A DNA stretch of 64,000 bases from Sulfurospirillum cavolei. Lineage in GTDB: Bacteria; Campylobacterota; Campylobacteria; Campylobacterales; Sulfurospirillaceae. This document shows, one piece after another, positions 37,465 through 46,477 of the stretch. The stretch is from contig NZ_AP014724.1 of assembly GCF_001548055.1 (NCBI RefSeq), positions 434,001 to 498,000 on the forward strand, in the 5' to 3' direction. The position numbers and the translations under genes were made by a program. The notes under the pieces were generated by a model. That model was not told where the DNA came from. It did no database searches and worked only from the letters and a program-made list of their open reading frames with translations. Every line of letters begins with the position of its first letter. Within the stretch, counting starts at the first letter, position 1.

Positions 37465-37548
37465 ACCAAGACAATTACCTCCTTTTTGTGAATCACTTAA
37501 CCTTTTTAAAAATCAGCTTCCAGATTGCCCGGTCTGGAAGCTTTTTTT
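37465..37548 (+). ncRNA. candidate trans-acting small RNA with anti-Shine-Dalgarno stretch
   Basis: About 84 bases from a good -10 box to a strong intrinsic terminator. The terminator is GCTTCCAGA (37516-37524) paired with TCTGGAAGC (37533-37541), loop TTGCCCGG, then a run of seven T. The single-stranded body contains ACCTCCTTTTT (37477-37487), complementary to AAAGGAGG ribosome-binding sites. It has no start codon with a site and codes for no plausible peptide. It could pair with many leaders. This is a prediction; it does not match 6S, SRP or tmRNA. Confidence 0.5.
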
Positions 37549-37561
37549 ATTTTTAACATGT

Positions 37562-37626
37562 AAAAAGAGCTAAGCTTTTTTTACTACCTTAGCCACTGAG
37601 GCACTAAAGTTAGCCTCTTACGAGGC
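37562..37626. repeat. hairpin-rich intergenic element
   Basis: AAAAAGAGC/GCTTTTTTT (37562-37582), an imperfect stem around CACTGAGG (about 37589-37610) and GCCTC/GAGGC around TTAC (37613-37626) follow one another. The next 24 bases share TCATAG-CTTCTTG sequence with the hairpin array near 55.55 kb on the opposite strand. Confidence 0.4.
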
Positions 37627-37697
37627 GGACGGTTTACAAGAAGCCTATGACGCACGCTAAAGCATACGCATGATGTTAGTAAAATGATTCCGTGTGG

Positions 37698-37703
37698 TAT
37701 AAT
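37698..37703 (+). promoter_or_regulatory. -10 box placing transcription start at the ATG
   Basis: TATAAT ends six bases before the ATG of the substrate-binding protein gene. RNA should therefore begin at or next to the start codon, giving a leaderless message. No Shine-Dalgarno is present in the gap (TTTTCC). Confidence 0.5.
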
Positions 37704-37709
37704 TTTTCC

Positions 37710-39203
37710 ATGAAAACACTTTTAATGTTCCTTTTTTTCGTAACATGTCATCTCTACGCCGGCACGCTACACCTGTCTTTATCCGCCAATCCGAGCCGAC
37801 TCAATCCGATTCTTTCCACCGATTCGGCGAGTTCTTTGATTACGCAATGGATTTTTAACGGCTTGGTCAAATACGATAAAGATGCCAACATCGTTCCCGA
37901 ACTAGCGGAAAGCTATATGTTTAAAGACGATACGACGCTCGTCTTTCACCTTCGCCGCGACGTAAAATGGAGCGACGGTGTGCCTTTTAACGCACGAGAC
38001 GTGCTTTTTACGTACGAGACGATTACGTCTCCTAAGATTTTTACTCCCTATGCTTCAGGCTTTATGCACATCTCACATGTCAAGATGCTCGACGAATTTA
38101 GCGTGGAAGTTAAATACAAATACCCCTATTTTAAAGCCTTGGAAGTATGGATGATGGAAATTTTGCCCGAACATCTGCTTAAGGGCGAAACCGATTTGAT
38201 GACGAGTAAGTTTAACCAAGCTCCGATCGGTACGGGTTCGTACGTCTTACATCAGTTTCAAATTTCCAAAGACACCGTTTTAAAAGCCAATCCGACGTAT
38301 TTTAAAAGTAGCCCGAAGATCGATACGATGGTCTTTCACTATCTTCCCGATCCCTCTTCGGAGTTTTTGATGCTCAAGTCCCGTCAACTTGATGTCGGAA
38401 CGCTCACGCCTTTACAGTTGGAGCGGCAAGTCGATGCGGATTTTAGGGATTATTATACGATCTACGAAGAGATTTCACATGTCTATACGTATATGGGGTT
38501 CAATCTCCGATCGGAAAAATTTAAAGATCCTAGAGTCAGAGAAGCCCTCTCTTTGGCAATCGATCGTCAAGAGCTGGTCGATATTTTGTATTTCGGTCAC
38601 GGTAAAGTGTGCACGGGACCTTTTCTCCCCGGAACGGGAGCGTTTAATACGGAAGTTCAAGCCCCAAAACACGATATTGCAAAAGCCAAAGCACTTTTAA
38701 AAGAGGCGGGTTACGACGAAAATCATCCGTTTGAATTTGAACTCACCACCGGTTCCAATCGTACGGCGGCGGCGCAGGTATTGCAATACCAGTTGCAAAA
38801 AGCAGGCGTCGTGATGAAATTGCGCGCCCTTGAATGGCAAGCTTTTTTAAACACGGTGATTTTCCCTCGCAAATTTGAAGCGGTATTGATGGCGTGGTCG
38901 TTGGGACTCAAATCGGACGCGTATACGATTTGGCACAGCGAATCAAGCCGTAAAGGCGGATTTAATTTCGTCGGTTACGAAAATGCCGAGGTCGATCGTT
39001 TGATTAAAGAAGCCGAAAAAATCGTCGATCAAGAGAAATTCGATGCCTTGTATCGGGAGATTTTTGCCAAGATCGTAGCCGACAATCCGTACCTTTTTTT
39101 AGTGATTCCCAGCGAGATCACGGCGGTCAATAAGAAGATCACGCCCGTATCGACGTCGATTATCGGGGTGATGCATAACGAAAACGATTGGATTAAGCCG
39201 TAA
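37710..39203 (+). CDS. ABC transporter substrate-binding protein (peptide/nickel type)
   Basis: A family-5 extracellular solute-binding protein of 497 residues. The signal peptide is at 1-17 (KTLLMFLFFVTCHLYAG). Conserved parts are LNPILSTDSASSLI, VPELAESYMFKDDTTLVFHL, DVKWSDGVPFNARDVLFTYE and FKDPRVREALSLAIDRQELV. A GTG frame 18 bases upstream would remove the signal peptide from the N-terminus and overlaps the promoter, so the ATG is chosen. No permease or ATPase genes are adjacent, so it is an orphan receptor here. Ligand unknown (peptide, nickel chelate or similar). Confidence 0.93.
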   Translation: MKTLLMFLFFVTCHLYAGTLHLSLSANPSRLNPILSTDSASSLITQWIFNGLVKYDKDANIVPELAESYMFKDDTTLVFHLRRDVKWSDGVPFNARDVLFTYETITSPKIFTPYASGFMHISHVKMLDEFSVEVKYKYPYFKALEVWMMEILPEHLLKGETDLMTSKFNQAPIGTGSYVLHQFQISKDTVLKANPTYFKSSPKIDTMVFHYLPDPSSEFLMLKSRQLDVGTLTPLQLERQVDADFRDYYTIYEEISHVYTYMGFNLRSEKFKDPRVREALSLAIDRQELVDILYFGHGKVCTGPFLPGTGAFNTEVQAPKHDIAKAKALLKEAGYDENHPFEFELTTGSNRTAAAQVLQYQLQKAGVVMKLRALEWQAFLNTVIFPRKFEAVLMAWSLGLKSDAYTIWHSESSRKGGFNFVGYENAEVDRLIKEAEKIVDQEKFDALYREIFAKIVADNPYLFLVIPSEITAVNKKITPVSTSIIGVMHNENDWIKP

Positions 39204-39232
39204 ATTTAATGTTTCTCAGCTAAGAGTTATGC

Positions 39233-39238
39233 TATAAT
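39233..39238 (+). promoter_or_regulatory. -10 box of the OmpA/CadF-like gene
   Basis: TATAAT after ATGC lies 53 bases upstream of the ATG. AAGGATAGAG is the Shine-Dalgarno. The leader of about 45 bases is AT-rich. Confidence 0.6.
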
Positions 39239-39290
39239 TTAAAACTCACATATGAAATGTTAGAAATATTAGTTTAAAAAGGATAGAGTC

Positions 39291-40301
39291 ATGAAAAAAA
39301 CAGTGTTTTCATTGGCGGCATTGGCATCTTTGGCGTTTGCGGCACCGACTGCATACAACTACGAAGTGACACCGACGATCGGCGGCGTTCAACCTGAGGG
39401 AAATCTCGATCTTAAAGAGCAATTGACGTACGGTTTGCGATTTGGAGTCAATCTTGACAATACCATCTTCGACCAATTCGAATTGGGTTACGATCGATCC
39501 GATAACGTTGATTACAAAATCGGTCACGACAGCACCGATTTTAACCGCTACTACGGTAACTTGGTTAAAGAGTACAAAATGTCTCCTGAAATGGCATTGT
39601 ACGCTTTAGTGGGTATCGGTTACGAAGACGTTAAAAACGAGCAATTTGAAAACAGAGACAGTATGTTCGCACAATACGGCGGCGGCGTTAAATACTGGGT
39701 CACCGACAATTTTGCATTGAAAGCCGAAGTTCGTCACGGTATTAAATTTCACGGCGGCGACAACAACTTGTTCTATACCCTCGGCTTCGTCGTTCCTTTC
39801 GACGCTAAAACGGCTCCCGTCGTAGCGGCTAAACCCGAAGTAAAACCGGCTCCCGTCGTAGCACCGGCAGCTCCAAAAGATAGCGACGGCGATGGCGTGT
39901 ACGATGACAAAGACAAATGTCCGAATACCCCTAAAGGTACCGTAGTCGATGCCGACGGATGTACGAAAATTATCCGTTTACATGTTAAATTTGATTTCGA
40001 CAAATCAACCGTAAAACCTGAATTCATGCCTGAAATTCAAAAAGTCGCAGACTTTATGAAACAAAATCCGGGTTACAGTGTTGTTCTTGAAGGTCACACA
40101 GACTCTAAAGGTAGCGACGCGTACAATATGAAACTCTCCGATCAACGTGCAAAAGCGGTTGCAAAAGCACTTTCAACACTCGGCGTTTCCGGTGCTAAAG
40201 TAACGACGGAAGCATTTGGCGAAAGCAAACCGGTTGCAACCAACGACACAGAAGCGGGTCGTGCCGAAAACAGAAGAGTTGACGCAATTTTCAAAAAATA
40301 A
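39291..40301 (+). CDS. OmpA-family outer-membrane protein (CadF-like)
   Basis: A 336-residue protein. Signal peptide 1-17 (KKTVFSLAALASLAFAA), an eight-stranded barrel-like part to about 175, then a proline/alanine linker (APVVAAKPEVKPAPVVAPA). A calcium-type thrombospondin-3 repeat follows (DSDGDGVYDDKDKCPNTP) with two cysteines, then a peptidoglycan-binding OmpA domain (GHTDSKGSDAYNMKLSDQRA). It corresponds to CadF by gene order, before the HAD and PFOR genes. It links outer membrane and cell wall; a fibronectin-binding role is not implied in a free-living organism. Confidence 0.93.
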   Translation: MKKTVFSLAALASLAFAAPTAYNYEVTPTIGGVQPEGNLDLKEQLTYGLRFGVNLDNTIFDQFELGYDRSDNVDYKIGHDSTDFNRYYGNLVKEYKMSPEMALYALVGIGYEDVKNEQFENRDSMFAQYGGGVKYWVTDNFALKAEVRHGIKFHGGDNNLFYTLGFVVPFDAKTAPVVAAKPEVKPAPVVAPAAPKDSDGDGVYDDKDKCPNTPKGTVVDADGCTKIIRLHVKFDFDKSTVKPEFMPEIQKVADFMKQNPGYSVVLEGHTDSKGSDAYNMKLSDQRAKAVAKALSTLGVSGAKVTTEAFGESKPVATNDTEAGRAENRRVDAIFKK

Positions 40302-40319
40302 GTTAAGAGGGTCGTGTAC

Positions 40320-41126
40320 GTGCATATGGATTTGAGTTGGACGGTTGTCGTTAATTTTGTGACGCTTTACGGCGTTAAGGTACTCGCTTCTTTACTCATT
40401 TTTTGGGTCGGGAAAAAGATCGCATCCCTATTGACGGCCATCGTCGTCAAAGGAATGCGCAAGTCCAAAATCGACGAAACCGTTACCAGTTTCTTTTCCA
40501 ACGTCGTGTACTTCGGCCTTTTGGTGGTGATTATCCTAGCCGCGCTTAGCAATCTAGGCATAAACACCACTTCCTTCTTGGCGGTTCTCGGAACGGCGGG
40601 TCTTGCGATCGGTCTTGCGCTTCAAGGCACGCTTTCCAATGTCGGAGCCGGCATTTTACTCGTCTTTTTCCGTCCGTTTAAAATCGGACACTCGGTTCAA
40701 ATTGCGGGCGAAAACGGTACGGTCGAAGAGCTGAACCTCTTTAGCGTCGTTTTAAAAACGGCAGACAACAAACAGATTATTATCCCCAACTCTGCGGTCA
40801 TCGGTAAAAATATTACGAACTTTTCGGCAAAACCGACTTCGCGTATCGACTTGGTGTTTAACATCGGCTATGAAGACGATCTTCGTCTTGCCAAAGAGAC
40901 GCTTCAATCCTTGATTGAGGCGGAAGATAAAGTCTTAAAAGAGCCTGCACCTCTTGTCGCCGTAAGCGAGCTGGCACAAACGTGCGTGAAATTGACGGTT
41001 CGTTTTTGGGTTCAAAACGAAGACGCTGCTGCCGTTAGTTTTTCCTTGACCGAAAAAGTCAAACTAACGTTTGACGAGAAAAAGATCAGCATTCCTCATC
41101 CTCCTTTAAACCCTCAAACGTATTAA
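40320..41126 (+). CDS. mscS: small-conductance mechanosensitive channel
   Basis: MscS opens under membrane tension to release solutes in osmotic shock. Three membrane helices lie in the first 110 residues, the third being the glycine/alanine-rich pore helix (GTAGLAIGLALQGTLSNVGAG). The beta domain has FFRPFKIGHSVQIAGENGTV and PNSAVIGKNITNFS. The frame also allows GTG at 40314 and ATG at 40326; the GTG at 40320 is best spaced from AAGAGGG. It follows the OmpA gene by only 18 bases. Confidence 0.93.
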   Translation: MHMDLSWTVVVNFVTLYGVKVLASLLIFWVGKKIASLLTAIVVKGMRKSKIDETVTSFFSNVVYFGLLVVIILAALSNLGINTTSFLAVLGTAGLAIGLALQGTLSNVGAGILLVFFRPFKIGHSVQIAGENGTVEELNLFSVVLKTADNKQIIIPNSAVIGKNITNFSAKPTSRIDLVFNIGYEDDLRLAKETLQSLIEAEDKVLKEPAPLVAVSELAQTCVKLTVRFWVQNEDAAAVSFSLTEKVKLTFDEKKISIPHPPLNPQTY

Positions 41127-41133
41127 AGACCGA

Positions 41134-41928
41134 TTATTTACCGAAGACTTGCTGAATAATTGAACTTCCGCTTGCTAAAGGATTGCTACGCAAAGCTTTC
41201 TCTTTTTCGGCAATCATGTAAAAAAGTCCGTCCAAGGTTTTACGACCGATATACGCTTCGATATTTTCGTCATTTTCCGGAACGACGTCCGTGATCCCGA
41301 ACCCTTTTGCAATCGACGAGGCTTGTCCGACTAGCGCATTGTCTCCCAATTTCGACGAGGCATTCGTCGTACCCGAGAACTCTTTTAGGCTTTGATAAGA
41401 GCTCATAACTTTGTTTTGCGCTACGCTCTCTTTAATGATCGGCATCAACGCGTTTAAGAGCTTGTCTTGCGATTTGGCTTTAAAATAATCCGTCGCCGCG
41501 GTGTTGGAGCCTTTGATGATCGCATTGGCGTCGTCGACGCTCATGGACGAGATCGTATCGCTTAAGATAGAAGCCGTTTTAGGAATCGCCTTGCTAGCGG
41601 CGGTGTTCATCGTCGTTACGAAATCATCGACATAGCGTTTTCCACCCACTTTTTCGGCCGCCGTCGCAATCGGTTTCAACGATGCGGGAAGCGGAATCTT
41701 AACGGCGGAGTTCTTTAAAAATCCGTCCTCTTTTCCCAAGAGCGATACGGCTTGATCGGCTCCCAGACTCAACGCTTCTTTGACGCCGGCAATCGAACTG
41801 CTCGATGATGCGGAAGAGGTGCTTTTTTGCGTCGAAGAGCTTGTACTCAGTGCCGAATTCAAGGTGTCTTGAAACGAAGCGGCGCACAGCAGTAGCGGGG
41901 CAATCAGTATCACACTTTTGGTTAACAT
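41134..41928 (-). CDS. DUF4197 exported protein
   Basis: A 264-residue exported protein of the DUF4197 type. Signal peptide at 1-17 (TKSVILIAPLLLCAAS). A serine/threonine-rich linker follows (about 20-48), then a helical domain with VKIPLPASLKP, VDDFVTTMNTAASKA and KTLDGLFYMIAEKEKALR conserved. The cysteine is not in a lipobox, so a lipoprotein is unlikely. AAGGAG lies before the ATG. It is divergent from the HAD gene and they share a symmetric -10 box. Confidence 0.85.
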   Translation of the reverse strand: MLTKSVILIAPLLLCAASFQDTLNSALSTSSSTQKSTSSASSSSSIAGVKEALSLGADQAVSLLGKEDGFLKNSAVKIPLPASLKPIATAAEKVGGKRYVDDFVTTMNTAASKAIPKTASILSDTISSMSVDDANAIIKGSNTAATDYFKAKSQDKLLNALMPIIKESVAQNKVMSSYQSLKEFSGTTNASSKLGDNALVGQASSIAKGFGITDVVPENDENIEAYIGRKTLDGLFYMIAEKEKALRSNPLASGSSIIQQVFGK

Positions 41929-41953
41929 GTATCTCCTTTTTAATGCTCTTGCG

Positions 41954-41961
41954 ATTATAAT
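41954..41961. promoter_or_regulatory. palindromic -10 box for divergent genes
   Basis: ATTATAAT reads as TATAAT on both strands. On the minus strand it serves DUF4197 and on the plus strand the HAD gene, each 20-30 bases upstream of its start. One DNA element could fire in both directions. Confidence 0.5.
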
Positions 41962-41990
41962 AGTGCTTTACATGTAAAAGGATGATTAAG

Positions 41991-42635
41991 GTGAAAACAA
42001 AAACGATTTTATTTGATCTAGACGGAACGCTCATCGATTCGACCGAAGCTATTTTGGAAAGTTTCGGCGTTGCGTTCGAGACGTTCGGAACGAGCGTTCC
42101 CGAAGACGAGAGCATTAAAAAACTCATCGGGCACCCTTTGGATTTGATGTTTACGATGCTCGGCGTCGACGTATCGCAAGCCGATGCGTACGTGGGGGTG
42201 TACAAAGAACATTATCGCCTGATTTCGCGTCAAAAAACGACGTTGTTACCCTTGGCGTACGAAGCGATTACCTATGCGAGTCAAATCGCAACGCTCGGGA
42301 TCGTCACGACCAAAACGGCACGGTATTCGCAAGACCTTTTGGAGCATATGGGCGTGATGCATCACTTTAAGGTTTTGATCGGACGCGAAAACGTGACTCA
42401 CCCCAAACCGCACCCCGAACCGATACAAAAAGCCTTAGCCGCGCTCGGTAGCGATCCTTCGCGTACGTGGATGGTCGGCGATACGCCGATGGATATTCTA
42501 TGCGCGAAAGAAGCGGGTGTTCAAAGCGTCGGCGTTTTGTGCGGATACGCAAGCCGTTACGACCTCCGTACTCATACCGATTGTATCGTTCGCGATGCTT
42601 TGGATGCCGTTAAGCTTATTGCGCAAGTAAGCTAA
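41991..42635 (+). CDS. HAD-family phosphatase (Cj1477c-type)
   Basis: A 214-residue HAD hydrolase with DLDGTLIDS at the N-terminus, VTTKTARYS for motif II, KPHPEPIQKAL and GDTPMDILCAKEAG. It resembles pyrophosphatase PpaX and phosphoglycolate phosphatase. An ATG at 41982 is directly attached to AAAAGG with no spacing; the GTG at 41991 is nine bases away and is preferred. TTACATGTAA overlaps the ribosome-binding region. Confidence 0.82.
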   Translation: MKTKTILFDLDGTLIDSTEAILESFGVAFETFGTSVPEDESIKKLIGHPLDLMFTMLGVDVSQADAYVGVYKEHYRLISRQKTTLLPLAYEAITYASQIATLGIVTTKTARYSQDLLEHMGVMHHFKVLIGRENVTHPKPHPEPIQKALAALGSDPSRTWMVGDTPMDILCAKEAGVQSVGVLCGYASRYDLRTHTDCIVRDALDAVKLIAQVS

Positions 42636-42639
42636 GATT

Positions 42640-42853
42640 GTTATATCTTTATCATATTTTTAGACTATGATTTTGAGTAGAGCTTGGTTAAACTTTTATT
42701 AAATCATCGAAGCCGAAGTTTCATTTATGAGTTATTAAGAGAACGCCAAGTAGAATGAGATAATCATCGATTACAGCGTATGGTTGATGCTTCCAAAGCC
42801 TGATTCTTGGGAAGTTTTCTTAAATAAACGAAACTAAAAGTAAGGGGAATTTA
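42640..42853 (+). promoter_or_regulatory. upstream region of PFOR with possible structured leader
   Basis: Non-coding. A TATGAT box near 42666 could give a leader of about 180 bases. Within it CCAAG...CTTGG and CTTCC...GGAAG (about 42748-42812) can pair. GGGGAA before the ATG is the Shine-Dalgarno. Any regulatory role is a guess. Confidence 0.35.
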
Positions 42854-45800
42854 ATGGCTAAAGTCATGAAAACAATGGACGGTAACGAAGCTGCTGCGTA
42901 TGCATCGTATGCGTTTACCGAAGTTGCCGGTATCTATCCGATAACGCCTTCTTCACCGATGGCGGATTTTACCGACGTATGGGCAGCACAGGGCAAAAAA
43001 AATCTTTTCGGAATGCCCGTTAAAGTGGTTGAAATGCAAAGTGAAGGCGGTGCTGCGGGTACCGTTCACGGTTCGCTTCAAGCCGGCGCGCTTACGACGA
43101 CTTATACAGCCTCTCAAGGGTTGTTGCTTAAAATTCCTAACATGTACAAAATGGCAGGCGAATTGTTACCGAGCGTTATTCACGTGAGTGCTCGTACGCT
43201 TGCGACGCATGCGCTTTCGATCTTCGGCGATCACCAAGATATTTACGCCGCACGCCAAACCGGTTATGCGATGCTCTCAAGCGGTTCGGTTCAACAAGTC
43301 ATGGATTTGGCCGGCGTTGCTCACTTATGCGCCATTAAAGGGCGTGTTCCGTTTTTACACTTCTTCGACGGTTTTAGAACTTCTCACGAAATTCAAAAAA
43401 TCGAAGTGATGGATTACGCCGTTTTTGATCGTTTGCTCGACAAAGAAGCGGTTCAACGCTTCCGCGATAACGCCTTAAATCCTGAGTCTCCTAAAACGCG
43501 CGGTACGGCACAAAACGACGATATTTACTTCCAAGGCAGAGAAGCACAAAATAAATTTTACGACGCATTGCCCGATATCGTAGCGAACTATATGGACGAA
43601 ATTTCCAAAGAGACGGGACGCGAGTACAAACCTTTTACCTACTACGGCGCGAAAGATGCCGATCGCATCGTCGTTGCAATGGGTTCCGTGACCGAATGTT
43701 TGAAAGAGACGATCGATTATTTAATCGGCAAAGGCGAAAAAGTAGGACTTATTACCCCGCACCTTTACCGACCGTTTAGCATCAAATACTTGATGGCGGT
43801 TATGCCCGATTCCGTTAAAAAAATTGCCGTATTGGATCGTACTAAAGAGGCAGGTTCTATCGGCGAACCGTTGTATCTTGATATGCGTGCGGCTTTTTAC
43901 GGACACGCCAATGCTCCGATTATCGTCGGCGGACGTTACGGTCTCTCTTCAAAAGACGTCGATCCGGCACAGATGTTGGCCGTTTTTGAAAACCTCAAAG
44001 CCGATGCGCCTAAAAACGACTTTACGGTCGGTATCGTCGATGACGTAACGTTTAAGTCTTTGGACGTGAAAGAAAAAATCAGCCTCGGCGACCCCGAAAC
44101 TAAAGAGTGCCTTTTCTATGGACTCGGTGCGGACGGTACGGTCGGCGCGAATAAAAGTTCGATTAAAATCATCGGTGACGAAACCGACATGTACGCCCAA
44201 GCCTATTTCGCTTACGACTCCAAAAAATCAGGCGGTTTTACGCGTTCTCACCTTCGCTTCGGTAAAAAACCGATTCGCTCGACGTATCTTGTTTCCAATC
44301 CACATTTCGTCGCCTGTTCGGTCGCCGCGTATTTGGAACTTTACGACGTGGTCGACGGTATTCGCGAGGGAGGAACATTCCTTCTTAACTCTATTTGGGA
44401 TGCACAAGAGACGATCGCTCGAATCCCGAATAAAGTCAAACGTATTCTTGCCAAACGCAAAGCCAATTTTTATATCATCAATGCAACCAAACTAGCACGC
44501 GATATCGGACTCGGTAATCGAAGCAATACGATTATGCAATCGGCTTTCTTTAAACTTGCCAACATCATCGATTTTGAGCAAGCTCAAACGTTTATGAAAA
44601 AACAAGCCTACAAAACCTACAGTAAAAAAGGCGAACAAATCGTCGAGCTTAACTACAAAGCGATTGATGTGGGCGCTAACGGCTTGATTAAAGTCGACGT
44701 CGATCCGTCATGGGCTAATCTCGTCGACGAGGTTAAGGTTCAAGAAGAGGTTAAATATAAAGGCACTCCGTTTGTCGAAGCAATCGCAAAACCGGTCAAT
44801 GCCGCACGCGGAGATACGCTTCCCGTTTCGGTCTTTAAAGGCTATGAAGACGGTACGTTTGAACACGGTACGACCGAGTATGAAAAACGCGGTATCGGCG
44901 TTACGGTACCGAAATGGATCGAAGAAAACTGTATTCAGTGTAATCAATGTGCGTTTGTCTGTCCGCACGCGGTTATCCGACCGTTTTTGATTAACGAGCA
45001 AGAGCTTTCCTTGGCACCTGAAGGCGTCAAAGTACATGCTTTAGATGCTAAAGGTAAAGAGTTCAAAGATCAAAACTTTAAATTTAAAATTCAAGTTTCC
45101 TCGCTTGATTGTACGGGATGTGAATTGTGTGCCGAAGCATGTCCTACCAAAGAAAAATCGCTTGTGATGGTTCCGCTTCAAGAGAGCCTTGATGCGGGTG
45201 AGCAAGACAATGCCGATTACCTCTTCAAAAAAGTAAGCTATAAAGACGATATTTTAAGCAAAAGCAGCGTTAAAGGTTCTCAATTTGCACAACCGCTCTT
45301 TGAATTCCATGCGGCATGCCCAGGTTGCGGTGAAACACCGTATATTACGCTTGCAACGCGATTGTTCGGCGAGAGTATGATGATCGCTAATGCGACGGGA
45401 TGTTCGTCTATTTACGGCGGTTCGGCTCCATCGACTCCGTATCGTAAAAATGACAAAGGTCACGGTCCTGCATGGGGTAACTCTTTGTTTGAAGATAACG
45501 CCGAGTTCGGTTTGGGTATGCATGTCGCGGCGGAAACGCTTCGCCATCGTATTCAAATGATCATGGAAGCTTCCTTGGAAAAAGCACCTAACGCGATTGC
45601 GGCACTCTATAAAGATTGGTTAGAGTTTAGAAACGACCGTGAAAAAAGCGCACAAATTCGCGATCTTCTCGTTCCTTTGTTGGAAGCCAATCCGACGGCG
45701 GCGGGTGCGGAAGTCATTTTAAGCCTTAAGCAGTATATCGCTAAAAAATCACAATGGATTTTCGGCGGCGACGGTTGGGCGTACGACATCGGTTACGGCG

Positions 45801-46420
45801 GACTTGATCACGTTATCGCCAGCGGCGAAGACGTCAATATTTTAGTCCTAGATACCGAGGTTTACTCCAATACCGGCGGACAAAGCTCTAAAGCCTCACG
45901 TACGGGTTCTATCGCACAATTTACCGCTGCGGGTAAACCGGTTCAGAAAAAAGATTTGGGTTATATCGCGATGACGTACGGCAATGTTTTTGTTGCGCAA
46001 ATTAACTCGAATGCTTCCGCAGCACAAGCGATTAAGGCGTTTGAAGCGGCTGAAGCGTATCCGGGCGTATCGTTGATTATTGCCTATTCACCGTGTATCG
46101 CACACGGTATCAAAGGCGGTTTAAGCCAAGCGGGAAATCAAGGCGAGCTTGCAACCAAATGCGGTTATTGGCCGATTTATACTTACGATCCGCGTCTTGA
46201 AGAAGAAGGTCAAAATCCGATCAAAATTACCGGAAAAGAGCCGGATTGGGATATGTACGATCACTTCTTGATGAACGAAGTACGCTATGCGGCTCTTAAA
46301 AAGTCAAATCCCGTTGAAGCGGAAGCATTATTTGCACACAATAAAAAAGATGCACAACGCAGATGGAGACAACTCAAACGTTTAGCAACAGCGGATTATT
46401 CTAACGAAAAAGAAGCTTAA
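42854..46420 (+). CDS. por: pyruvate:ferredoxin/flavodoxin oxidoreductase, single chain
   Basis: A 1188-residue PFOR that converts pyruvate and CoA to acetyl-CoA and CO2, passing electrons to ferredoxin or flavodoxin; in Campylobacterota with a reverse TCA cycle it can also run as pyruvate synthase. N-terminal pyruvate-binding domain (YPITPSSPMADF), then GGRYGLSSKDVDP. The two-[4Fe-4S] domain has CIQCNQCAFVCPHAV near 692 and CTGCELCAEACP near 754. The thiamine domain has FHAACPGCGETPY, GGDGWAYDIGYGGLDH and YSNTGGQSSKAS. Cj1476c position. Confidence 0.97.
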   Translation: MAKVMKTMDGNEAAAYASYAFTEVAGIYPITPSSPMADFTDVWAAQGKKNLFGMPVKVVEMQSEGGAAGTVHGSLQAGALTTTYTASQGLLLKIPNMYKMAGELLPSVIHVSARTLATHALSIFGDHQDIYAARQTGYAMLSSGSVQQVMDLAGVAHLCAIKGRVPFLHFFDGFRTSHEIQKIEVMDYAVFDRLLDKEAVQRFRDNALNPESPKTRGTAQNDDIYFQGREAQNKFYDALPDIVANYMDEISKETGREYKPFTYYGAKDADRIVVAMGSVTECLKETIDYLIGKGEKVGLITPHLYRPFSIKYLMAVMPDSVKKIAVLDRTKEAGSIGEPLYLDMRAAFYGHANAPIIVGGRYGLSSKDVDPAQMLAVFENLKADAPKNDFTVGIVDDVTFKSLDVKEKISLGDPETKECLFYGLGADGTVGANKSSIKIIGDETDMYAQAYFAYDSKKSGGFTRSHLRFGKKPIRSTYLVSNPHFVACSVAAYLELYDVVDGIREGGTFLLNSIWDAQETIARIPNKVKRILAKRKANFYIINATKLARDIGLGNRSNTIMQSAFFKLANIIDFEQAQTFMKKQAYKTYSKKGEQIVELNYKAIDVGANGLIKVDVDPSWANLVDEVKVQEEVKYKGTPFVEAIAKPVNAARGDTLPVSVFKGYEDGTFEHGTTEYEKRGIGVTVPKWIEENCIQCNQCAFVCPHAVIRPFLINEQELSLAPEGVKVHALDAKGKEFKDQNFKFKIQVSSLDCTGCELCAEACPTKEKSLVMVPLQESLDAGEQDNADYLFKKVSYKDDILSKSSVKGSQFAQPLFEFHAACPGCGETPYITLATRLFGESMMIANATGCSSIYGGSAPSTPYRKNDKGHGPAWGNSLFEDNAEFGLGMHVAAETLRHRIQMIMEASLEKAPNAIAALYKDWLEFRNDREKSAQIRDLLVPLLEANPTAAGAEVILSLKQYIAKKSQWIFGGDGWAYDIGYGGLDHVIASGEDVNILVLDTEVYSNTGGQSSKASRTGSIAQFTAAGKPVQKKDLGYIAMTYGNVFVAQINSNASAAQAIKAFEAAEAYPGVSLIIAYSPCIAHGIKGGLSQAGNQGELATKCGYWPIYTYDPRLEEEGQNPIKITGKEPDWDMYDHFLMNEVRYAALKKSNPVEAEALFAHNKKDAQRRWRQLKRLATADYSNEKEA

Positions 46421-46440
46421 TTAGGCGAAATGAAGCAGAA

Positions 46441-46464
46441 AAGGAGGAGGTTTTCCTCCTCCTT
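46441..46464. terminator. bidirectional terminator
   Basis: AAGGAGGAGG and CCTCCTCCTT form a perfect 10-bp stem with a TTTT loop between the PFOR gene and the convergent 64-residue gene. Note that the stem contains a Shine-Dalgarno-like and an anti-Shine-Dalgarno half. Confidence 0.75.
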
Positions 46465-46477
46465 AATTGAGTGATAC

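Noticed and set aside
37516..37541. GGTCTGGAAGC resembling the SRP RNA apical loop
   Set aside because: The GGAAGCAGC tetraloop environment and the Alu/S-domain pairing are missing; it is one arm of a terminator stem.
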